Positions 1 to 4,433 of a stretch of 9,965 nucleotides of DNA are shown here, piece by piece (the stretch's first letter is position 1; each line of letters opens with the position of its first letter). The notes beneath the pieces are model-generated. The model saw only the letters and a list, made by a program, of their open reading frames with translations. It was not told where the DNA came from and ran no database searches. A program made the translations under genes and the position numbers. This DNA is from Fidelibacterota bacterium (GTDB lineage Bacteria; Fidelibacterota; Fidelibacteria; Fidelibacterales; Fidelibacteraceae), in NCBI GenBank assembly GCA_030629925.1, contig DAOVOB010000026.1, positions 1 to 9,965 of the forward strand, read 5' to 3'.

Positions 1-391
1 AAAGCTGACAGTTGTTCGCGACAAAAAGACAAAAACTATTTCAGTAAAACTGGAGGAATTGCCGGGTGAAAAAACCACAGCAGAAAACATTGATGAAGAT
101 ATTGATATAACTCTTGGCTTTTCTGTACTGGCAAACAATGCCGAGATCGCTCAAGAATATGGACTTGATTCAAAGAAAGGTGTCGTGATCGCTAAAGTAG
201 TTCCAAATTCCGAGGCATATCAAAAAGGACTTCGTGCCGGAGATCGTATCGTGACCCTTGAAGGTAAAAACATCCATGACCTTGATGACTACAAAAATGT
301 ATTTAATAAGATCGAGAAGAAACAAACAATCCTGATATTAATTGAAACAAAAAACGGTGTTAAACGTTTCTTAACCACCAAAGCTAAATAA
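1..391 (+). CDS. Do/DegP (HtrA) family serine protease, C-terminal fragment with PDZ domain
   Basis: The frame is open from base 2 to the TAA at 389-391; the N-terminus lies outside the window, so the protease domain and its His-Asp-Ser triad cannot be seen. The visible ~129 residues begin with the last strands of one PDZ domain (LTVVRDKKTKTISVKLEELP, typical of PDZ1 of Do proteases). A second PDZ domain follows: GF near the start, then GVVIAKVVPNSEAYQKGLRAGDRIV, the classic 'GV.V..V...S.A...GL..GD.I' signature, and a C-terminal strand NGVKRFLTTKAK. Family knowledge: these are periplasmic chaperone-proteases that degrade or refold misfolded envelope proteins, with the PDZ domains binding exposed C-termini and controlling oligomer assembly. 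A TTG at 59 could be read as a start but is internal, since the domain continues upstream of it. An intrinsic terminator follows 25 bases after the stop, so the gene ends its transcription unit. Confidence 0.88.
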   Translation, partial: KLTVVRDKKTKTISVKLEELPGEKTTAENIDEDIDITLGFSVLANNAEIAQEYGLDSKKGVVIAKVVPNSEAYQKGLRAGDRIVTLEGKNIHDLDDYKNVFNKIEKKQTILILIETKNGVKRFLTTKAK

Positions 392-416
392 CAAGCTCCT
401 TATTTATATCCTATCC

Positions 417-450
417 AACCGCCTCTCCTCCAAGGGGCGGTTTTGCTTTT
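417..450 (+). terminator. Rho-independent terminator of the DegP-like gene
   Basis: A ten-pair stem (AACCGCCTCT at 417-426 with AGGGGCGGTT at 433-442, one T-G wobble) encloses a six-base loop and is followed by TTGCTTTT. The U-rich tail is present only in the rightward direction, so it terminates the protease gene and not the leftward transporter. Confidence 0.85.
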
Positions 451-455
451 ACATC

Positions 456-497
456 GTAAAAAGTAAAACGTGACCAGTAATCAGTAAGCGGTAAAAC
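456..497. repeat. Degenerate heptamer tandem array, six units (GTAAnnn)
   Basis: Six consecutive seven-base units in exact register: GTAAAAA, GTAAAAC, GTGACCA, GTAATCA, GTAAGCG, GTAAAAC. Every unit begins with GT and five of six with GTAA. The array starts just after the terminator U-tract and lies between two convergent genes. No coding or hairpin potential is seen. It resembles the short tandemly repeated heptamers known from other bacterial intergenic regions, but I do not recognise this family. Confidence 0.6.
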
Positions 498-583
498 CCC
501 ACGGAATTACAGGGTGTAGCTCATTGAACGAAGACTGATTAATCGCTTGACAAAATAACAATAGCTTGAATTAGCCCTGAACT

Positions 584-1495
584 TTAGCCCGGGGGGCGAG
601 ATGATACCTTATCTTTTGTATGTATAAACACCTGTCCCACAATTCCGGCAGCGATCATAAATAATCCAACCAGTGTCGTGGATTGGATAGGTTCATCTAA
701 AACAAATCTTATAAAGATCAAGGACAGAAAGGGCACGGCATAAATAAAATTGCTAACCAATGCCGTTGAGGTTGTTTTCCTAAGGGTGTTTAACCAAAGC
801 AGGAAGGTCAGGCTCATCTCAAATAATCCGACATATCCGGCGGACAACAAAGCACCCCATCCAAGTTTTTCCGGTCGAAAGAAAAAGATCGCCGCGATCG
901 AAAGAACAACTGTGCCCACGAAAAAAGGTATCCACAATGAGATTACAGGATCCTCATCCATGGTCTTAGTGATCAACCAATATATCACCCAGAAGATCGT
1001 GGTAGCAAAAGCAATCAACACGCCGGTTATGCTAATTCCACCGGGCACTGCATTACCACCTAGTACAACCACCAAAGCTCCGCCAAACGAAATACAAAGC
1101 ATCACTAATCGCAAGACATGAAATTTCTCATGTTTCAGGATCATGGCAAAACCCGCCAGAACCAGAGGCCAAGTAAAATTGACTGCTTGAGCGAATTGTG
1201 CGGGCAACATATCGTAGGCCTTGAATAGCAATAAATAATATATAACAGGATTTAAAATTCCGGCGACAAGGAGTTTATTTCTGTTTTTTGCCGTTACTTT
1301 TTTAAGCTTGGCAAAACGACCGGAAAACAGCATGATCAGACTAAGCGCAATAAATGAAACAAAGGTAGATAAGAACAATAATTCAAAAGGCCCCAAATAT
1401 CGAAGAGCTATCTTAAAGGCTGTGGCTACACTGGACCAAAGCAGAAGAACGATGCCGGCTGAGAGGAGGGCGATTTTGTTGTTTTTGGTGTTCAT
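584..1495 (-). CDS. EamA / drug-metabolite transporter (DMT) superfamily permease
   Basis: A 303-residue, very hydrophobic protein with about ten predicted membrane segments arranged as two EamA repeats (roughly residues 8-143 and 155-292). The first begins with the helix around LLSAGIVLLLWSSVATAFKI, and the half ends with the GGALVVVLGG helix. The second half carries the typical proline-bearing helix SNFIYAVPFLSLIFI followed by a DEP loop and a final AAGIVGQVF helix, as in 'P..a.l.......E......G..lI..G'. Family members are inner-membrane exporters of amino acids, metabolites or drugs; the substrate cannot be told from sequence. Length matches the usual ~300 residues. The gene converges on the DegP-like gene. 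The ATG at 1495 has no good Shine-Dalgarno of its own; a strong AGGAGG lies 54 bases upstream, ahead of a tiny ORF that stops four bases before this start. Confidence 0.85.
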   Translation of the reverse strand: MNTKNNKIALLSAGIVLLLWSSVATAFKIALRYLGPFELLFLSTFVSFIALSLIMLFSGRFAKLKKVTAKNRNKLLVAGILNPVIYYLLLFKAYDMLPAQFAQAVNFTWPLVLAGFAMILKHEKFHVLRLVMLCISFGGALVVVLGGNAVPGGISITGVLIAFATTIFWVIYWLITKTMDEDPVISLWIPFFVGTVVLSIAAIFFFRPEKLGWGALLSAGYVGLFEMSLTFLLWLNTLRKTTSTALVSNFIYAVPFLSLIFIRFVLDEPIQSTTLVGLFMIAAGIVGQVFIHTKDKVSSRPPG

Positions 1496-1499
1496 CTGT

Positions 1500-1535
1500 T
1501 TAGCTGCTCAATTCATTATAGTACTTTTGTGACAT
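1500..1535 (-). CDS. Possible 11-codon leader peptide upstream of the DMT transporter
   Basis: ATG at 1535 opens a frame reading MSQKYYNELSS that stops at TAA (1502-1500), four bases before the transporter ATG. A perfect AGGAGG (complement of 1549-1554) lies upstream, though the 13-base spacing to this ATG is longer than optimal. If translated, it could couple translation into the transporter, which lacks a clear ribosome binding site. Equally, the same bases contain a perfect TATAAT (complement of 1515-1520), which would make them promoter and not coding. Speculative. Confidence 0.25.
   Translation of the reverse strand: MSQKYYNELSS
1515..1520 (-). promoter_or_regulatory. Candidate -10 box (TATAAT) for the DMT transporter
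   Basis: A perfect TATAAT on the minus strand, 20 bases upstream of the transporter ATG. No good -35 is seen at 16-18 bases, and the transcript leader would be only about 12 bases, so this competes with the leader-peptide reading of the same bases. Confidence 0.3.
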
Positions 1536-1602
1536 GAATAGATCTTTTCCTCCTACGTATAAAGCTTCGGCGGACAAGCTCATTCAACCAAAACGGAGTT
1601 TA

Positions 1603-1630
1603 CACTTCGTAGCTTGTTAGCGAAGAAGTG
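1603..1630. repeat. Small inverted repeat in a repeat-rich intergenic gap
   Basis: CACTTC (1603-1608) and GAAGTG (1625-1630) are inverted, with a nested TTCG/CGAA pair. It is preceded by a segment (1569-1588) reading CGGACAAGCTCATTCAACC, which resembles dispersed 'GACAAGCTCA' type repeats of several bacterial genomes, and is followed by TCAAGATGACA. No gene is seen between 1536 and 1786; this gap holds only repeat-like pieces. Confidence 0.35.
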
Positions 1631-1663
1631 CTCAAGATGACAAAGTACGGAACAGGCATCAGT

Positions 1664-1684
1664 CTACGCTCTACGAGCTACGAC
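1664..1684. repeat. Three tandem heptamers CTACGnn
   Basis: CTACGCT, CTACGAG, CTACGAC stand in exact seven-base register. This is a second heptamer run in the window, with a different core from the GTAAnnn array at 456-497. Confidence 0.45.
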
Positions 1685-1751
1685 CGTCAGGCCACGTGGA
1701 GAAATCTTAAACTCCTTAATAGTTTTGAGTAATTTGAGATCTCTCCGCTTC

Positions 1752-1769
1752 ATCCGTCAAGTGACGGAT
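1752..1769. repeat. Perfect hairpin within a probable dispersed repeat
   Basis: ATCCGTCA (1752-1759) and TGACGGAT (1762-1769) form a perfect eight-pair stem with a two-base loop. Outer flanks ATCTC (1739-1743) and GAGAT (1778-1782) are also inverted, giving a larger imperfect palindrome that ends in TCGAGATGACA (1775-1785); a near copy of this ending, TCAAGATGACA, occurs at 1632-1642. There is no T-run, so it is not an obvious terminator. Confidence 0.45.
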
Positions 1770-1786
1770 TACGGTCGAGATGACAT

Positions 1787-2242
1787 TTATATTGGCCACG
1801 CTATCGTATCATCATCTTTCCATTGCGGGCTCATCTGAAATCCAGTCAAAACACCATCTTCAAACCAGACATCCACACCGATATCTCCATAGCTGAAGAT
1901 CAGATCATCATTTTCGATCTCTTCAATATCAGGAGCTTCCCATTTAAGTTTTTCAATTTCCGCAAGAGCATCTTCCATTACCATGCCGGTATGCAGTACT
2001 TTAGCAACAAAGCACTCGGGATTTCCGATGGTGATCACAAGTAAACGATCATTTTCCGCAGAAGAAAAAGTAAAGGCGACATCGAGATCGTCATAATAAT
2101 ACTGTTCGCACAGGTCACCATCCTCATTTGTGGTGTCCAGCGCATCGGGTTCGTCGAGTAACTCAACAAGTCGCTTTTTACTGATACCGAAAAATATACT
2201 TCCAATTCCTTTTCCGGGTATGGCGTTCCATGTGTCTTGCAT
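1787..2242 (-). CDS. Uncharacterised small acidic protein
   Basis: A 151-residue acidic, soluble-looking protein with no signal peptide or membrane segment. I do not recognise the family. The N-terminus (IPGKGIGSIFFGISKKRL, then LLDEPD) has the look of the 'GIG.I.FGM....V...LG.PD' opening found in assorted small bacterial proteins, some of them immunity-like, but this is a weak resemblance and not a function. The centre alternates strands and acidic loops (YYYDDLDVAFTF, LIFSYGDIGVDVWFEDG), suggesting a mixed alpha/beta fold. The start was chosen at ATG 2242 (MQDTW) because AAAAGGA (complement of 2249-2255) sits six bases upstream; the longer start at 2263 has no such site. It is monocistronic, flanked by repeats on one side and a gene remnant and transposase on the other, so it may be accessory. 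Confidence 0.7.
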   Translation of the reverse strand: MQDTWNAIPGKGIGSIFFGISKKRLVELLDEPDALDTTNEDGDLCEQYYYDDLDVAFTFSSAENDRLLVITIGNPECFVAKVLHTGMVMEDALAEIEKLKWEAPDIEEIENDDLIFSYGDIGVDVWFEDGVLTGFQMSPQWKDDDTIAWPI

Positions 2243-2270
2243 ATTTATTCCTTTTCTTTTCATTTGTGGA

Positions 2271-2299
2271 ATTTATGACCGTTACTTTGTTATATGCAA
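2271..2299 (-). promoter_or_regulatory. Candidate promoter of the small acidic protein gene
   Basis: On the minus strand TTGCAT (complement of 2294-2299) and ATAAAT (complement of 2271-2276) are 17 bases apart, placing transcription start near 2264 and a ~20-base leader before the ATG at 2242. Both boxes are imperfect. Confidence 0.3.
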
Positions 2300-2303
2300 G
2301 TAA

Positions 2304-2417
2304 ATAGGTTTTCTAGGCCCAGTTTTACACGGAAATCAAGTTACATCCGGTGTTTATCTGATCAAGATGACGGCCGGGAAATATTCCGATACAAAGAAGA
2401 TGGTATTGGTGCGATAA
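2304..2417 (+). pseudogene. Orphan T9SS C-terminal sorting tail (remnant of a secreted protein gene)
   Basis: A 37-codon open stretch with no start codon ends at TAA (2415-2417) and reads GNQVTSGVYLIKMTAG, then KYSDTKKMVLVR. This is the hallmark of the C-terminal sorting/FlgD-like tail of type IX secretion cargo: a 'G..v.sGvY...' strand, a middle turn, and a terminal 'tkKmvl.r' strand at the very end of the protein. In known systems this tail directs cargo to the outer-membrane T9SS translocon. Upstream the same frame is closed by TAA at 2301-2303, and the space is occupied by the promoter region of a leftward gene, so the body of the protein is gone. The fragment probably reflects a deletion or rearrangement beside the transposase, whose stop codon lies 31 bases further on. 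Confidence 0.7.
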
Positions 2418-2430
2418 TAAAAGCAAATGT

Positions 2431-2448
2431 GGTACATCTATATGTGCC
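2431..2448. repeat. Hairpin abutting the RAYT stop codon
   Basis: GGTACAT (2431-2437) pairs with ATGTGCC (2442-2448), seven pairs including one wobble, with a four-base loop. It touches the TAA of the leftward transposase (2451-2449). It has no U-tract on either strand, so it is a poor terminator; it could be a subterminal transposon hairpin of the IS200/IS605 kind. Confidence 0.4.
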
Positions 2449-3066
2449 TTAAAACAAATTGTGTTTTCTCCAATAATCTTTAGGGTTATTCTGAATATAG
2501 ATTATTGTATTTTCTAATTCATTTTCGTCGCGTATAATTCTATCAAAGAATTTATTTTGCCATTTAAATTCGAGATTGTTTTTATTACAATACCGTTTTA
2601 CAGCACCCTTGTATTGATTAATCATGATTGACAAAGAACCTTTTGAGGGACGTTTAATATCCAACTTCGCCACGCTATAGCGTGGCGCTACGGGAATACT
2701 TTGTTTTTGTCGCATCACGCCATGGCGTGATGCATAAGATAGAGATAAATATTGTAGAGCCACACTATGGTGTGGCTTATTATTAATTTGTTTGTTAATT
2801 TCTAATAGTATGTGGACATGATCCGGCATGATAACATAGGCATGTGTTTTGGTGTTGTTAAAATGTTTAGATATCTCATTTATAAATTCTTCTGCAACTT
2901 GCCCAATTTTGTTAGGGTGCATTTTGCCATCAATAATTTTACCTAATATATTACCCTTCTTGTTTGTTTTTATAGTAATGAAGTATATGCTTTCGGAAGA
3001 ATAATCCCAGCTATGTAAACGCATTGTTTCTGAATGATATTTATTGAAATTTGAGTTTAGTTTCAT
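2449..3066 (-). CDS. REP-associated tyrosine transposase (RAYT), IS200-like Y1 family
   Basis: A 205-residue single-strand DNA transposase. The N-terminus (NKYHSETMRLHSWDYSSESIYFITI) is the usual RAYT opening. The HUH metal-binding motif is H83-V-H85 in MPDHVHILLEI. The C-terminal half has the conserved PSKGSLSIMINQYKGAVKRY block, then FFDRIIRDENELENTIIYIQNNP, where Tyr190 is the likely catalytic tyrosine. Family knowledge: such enzymes nick and join single-stranded DNA at REP hairpins and are usually single-copy, domesticated or self-limited. Residues 98-142 between HUH and the tyrosine half are three 15-residue repeats (PHHSVAL..., SRHGVMR..., PRYSVAK...), whose DNA is three REP-like palindromes. 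The frame is intact with both catalytic motifs present, so it may be active. The start at 3066 retains the conserved NKY..E..RL region; no clear Shine-Dalgarno precedes it. Confidence 0.88.
   Translation of the reverse strand: MKLNSNFNKYHSETMRLHSWDYSSESIYFITIKTNKKGNILGKIIDGKMHPNKIGQVAEEFINEISKHFNNTKTHAYVIMPDHVHILLEINKQINNKPHHSVALQYLSLSYASRHGVMRQKQSIPVAPRYSVAKLDIKRPSKGSLSIMINQYKGAVKRYCNKNNLEFKWQNKFFDRIIRDENELENTIIYIQNNPKDYWRKHNLF
2668..2691 (-). repeat. REP-like palindrome 1 inside RAYT (minus orientation)
   Basis: CGCCACGCTA/TAGCGTGGCG (2668-2687) is a perfect 20-base palindrome. On the minus strand it is immediately preceded by GTAG (complement of 2688-2691), the tetranucleotide that marks the 5' side of REP elements. 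It encodes the APRYSVAK segment of the transposase. Confidence 0.7.
2709..2732 (+). repeat. REP-like palindrome 2 inside RAYT (plus orientation)
   Basis: CATCACGCCA/TGGCGTGATG (2713-2732) is a perfect 20-base palindrome (extendable by one G-C pair to 2712-2733) preceded on the plus strand by GTCG (2709-2712), one base from the GTAG of the other two copies. It encodes ASRHGVMR on the opposite strand. Confidence 0.65.
2754..2777 (+). repeat. REP-like palindrome 3 inside RAYT (plus orientation)
   Basis: AGCCACAC (2758-2765) pairs with GTGTGGCT (2770-2777) around TATG, and GTAG (2754-2757) precedes it directly. Its centre is 45 bases from that of palindrome 2, which is 45 from that of palindrome 1. 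It encodes KPHHSVAL on the opposite strand. Confidence 0.68.
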
Positions 3067-3076
3067 TCATAAATTA

Positions 3077-3093
3077 ATGGAATATTTTTCCAT
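3077..3093. repeat. Hairpin just upstream of RAYT
   Basis: ATGGAA (3077-3082) and TTCCAT (3088-3093) flank a five-base loop, 11 bases upstream of the transposase start. Together with the hairpin at 2431-2448 it brackets the gene, as subterminal hairpins bracket IS200/IS605 elements; chance is not excluded for such a short stem. Confidence 0.3.
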
Positions 3094-3112
3094 CATTCAA
3101 GCAGGGAAATTC

Positions 3113-3136
3113 AAGTGTGACGCAGCCCACACTTTT
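3113..3136 (+). repeat. Seven-pair hairpin followed by T-run between RAYT and PLD genes
   Basis: AAGTGTG (3113-3119) pairs with CACACTT (3128-3134) around an eight-base loop, with TTTT spanning the end. It could be a weak rightward terminator or a repeat remnant. Rightward reading in this region also contains a GTG that would prepend an unnatural N-terminus to the PLD protein. Confidence 0.3.
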
Positions 3137-3170
3137 GGTTATTTCTTCATCCTTTTATTTTACCCCAAAA

Positions 3171-3179
3171 TGTTTTAAT
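3171..3179 (+). promoter_or_regulatory. Candidate extended -10 promoter of the PLD-like gene
   Basis: TGT followed by TTTAAT (3174-3179) matches an extended -10 (TGn plus five of six TATAAT bases). No convincing -35 is present. Transcription would start near 3186, giving a ~27-base leader that contains the AAAGGG ribosome binding site (3202-3207). Confidence 0.35.
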
Positions 3180-3212
3180 ATCTATCGAACACATAGCGAT
3201 GAAAGGGTTGAG

Positions 3213-4421
3213 ATGAAACGCACGGTAATGTTGGTTCTGGTTATCATAATGTCCTTCTCAGTTTATGCAAAAGACCGGATTGAATTGGTGGAAAGCATTC
3301 CTATTGAGACCTCTCTGGACAATAAAGATATTCGCAATACTTCAGAGGTCTGGATCGAGATGATCAACTCTGCAAAAAAGACTTTAGATTTTGGTGAATT
3401 TTATATTTCACACAAAGAAGGTGAAGCACTTGGCCCCATTCTGAATGCCGTCTATGCCGCTGCTGATCGAGGCATACTTGTTCGTTTCATTGTCGATGGC
3501 AATATGTACAAAACTTATCCTGAAACTGCTGACAAATTGAATGAACATGAAAATATCAGTGTACATGTTTATGATCTGAATGCGATCACCGGGGGTGTCT
3601 TGCACGCAAAATATTTTATTGTGGACGAAAAAGAGATCTTTCTCGGTTCGCAGAATTTTGACTGGCGAGCGTTGAAGCATATTCATGAATTGGGAATAAG
3701 AATTGAGAATAAAAAACTTGTTCTATTTTATGCGGAACTGTTTGAGTTAGACTGGCAACTATCCGCAGAGGACGCAGATAGCGAGCACATACTAGCCAAT
3801 ATCGTGCAGAGAGAAGAACTTGAAAGCTTCAAAGTAAAAAATACTGAACACGGAAAGATCAACTTAACACCAACAGCCAGTAACCCAAAGATCATTTTTA
3901 ATACTGCCAACTGGGACGAAAGCAATCTTGTTCGACTGATCGGATCAGCAGAAAACTCTATCCGCATTCAGCTTCTGAGTTACTCCCCATTATCAAGAAA
4001 AGAATTATATGAAACGCTTGACCTTTCACTGAGAAAAGCAGCAGCCCGTGGAGTGAGAATTGAAATGATTCTCAGCGACTGGAATTTCTATTCTCCGAGG
4101 ATCGAATACATTAAATCGCTTCATGCCATCCCGAATATTGAAGTGAAATTCTCAACCATTCCGGAAGCCAGCGAAGGCTATATCGGTTATGCGCGGGTGG
4201 AGCACTGCAAGATTATGGTGATCGATGAAAAGGAATTTTGGTTAGGGACATCCAATTGGTCAAAGAGCTATTTTCATAATGGGCGTAATCTTGGGATTAT
4301 CGTAAAAAACGATAAACTTGCTAAAAGGGTTTCGCAGATCTTTTTAAAAAGTTGGAACTCGGAGTATTGCCAACCTGTAGAATTAGGCAAAAGCTATAAA
4401 AGAAAAATAATTACCGAATAA
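3213..4421 (+). CDS. Secreted phospholipase D-superfamily protein, PLD3/PLD4/poxvirus K4-like
   Basis: A 402-residue protein with a signal peptide (MKRTVMLVLVIIMSFSVYA). ATG 3213 was chosen because AAAGGG lies five bases upstream; the GTG at 3117 would bury the signal peptide. There are two complete HKD motifs: HAKYFIVD (H131, K133, D138) and HCKIMVID (H331, K333, D338). Around them are features of the PLD3/PLD4/vaccinia K4 branch: LVESIPIE near the N-terminus, GSQNFDWRALKHIHELG after the first HKD and GTSNWSKSYF after the second. Family knowledge: HKD enzymes use the paired histidines through a phosphohistidine intermediate; animal PLD3/4 are single-strand 5' exonucleases and K4 is a DNA nicking enzyme, so a nuclease is as likely as a lipase. 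It probably acts in the periplasm or outside the cell. It is monocistronic, converging on the GH16 gene with only 12 bases between stops and no obvious terminator. Confidence 0.87.
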   Translation: MKRTVMLVLVIIMSFSVYAKDRIELVESIPIETSLDNKDIRNTSEVWIEMINSAKKTLDFGEFYISHKEGEALGPILNAVYAAADRGILVRFIVDGNMYKTYPETADKLNEHENISVHVYDLNAITGGVLHAKYFIVDEKEIFLGSQNFDWRALKHIHELGIRIENKKLVLFYAELFELDWQLSAEDADSEHILANIVQREELESFKVKNTEHGKINLTPTASNPKIIFNTANWDESNLVRLIGSAENSIRIQLLSYSPLSRKELYETLDLSLRKAAARGVRIEMILSDWNFYSPRIEYIKSLHAIPNIEVKFSTIPEASEGYIGYARVEHCKIMVIDEKEFWLGTSNWSKSYFHNGRNLGIIVKNDKLAKRVSQIFLKSWNSEYCQPVELGKSYKRKIITE

Positions 4422-4433
4422 ATTTGGATAAAA

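Noticed and set aside
750..1121. Rightward 123-codon ORF inside the transporter gene
   Set aside because: It is antisense to a clear DMT transporter, with a composition rich in Lys/Thr/Pro and no domain; a shadow frame.
1795..1804. GCCACGCTAT, identical to ten bases of the RAYT palindrome 1, at the 3' end of the small acidic protein gene
   Set aside because: Only half of the palindrome is present, with no GTAG beside it, and the bases are part of the coding end (IAWPI). A ten-base match can occur by chance in a window of this size.
2668..2777. CRISPR array interpretation of the evenly spaced palindromes
   Set aside because: The repeats are 20-base palindromes in mixed orientation, within an open coding frame that continues through them, with no cas genes and only three units.
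3117..3212. GTG-started N-terminal extension of the PLD-like protein
   Set aside because: It has no ribosome binding site, would place 32 unnatural residues ahead of a clear signal peptide, and crosses a hairpin; the ATG at 3213 has AAAGGG five bases upstream.
4422..4433. Bidirectional terminator between the PLD-like and GH16-like genes
   Set aside because: The 12-base gap and flanks show no stem with a T-run on either strand.
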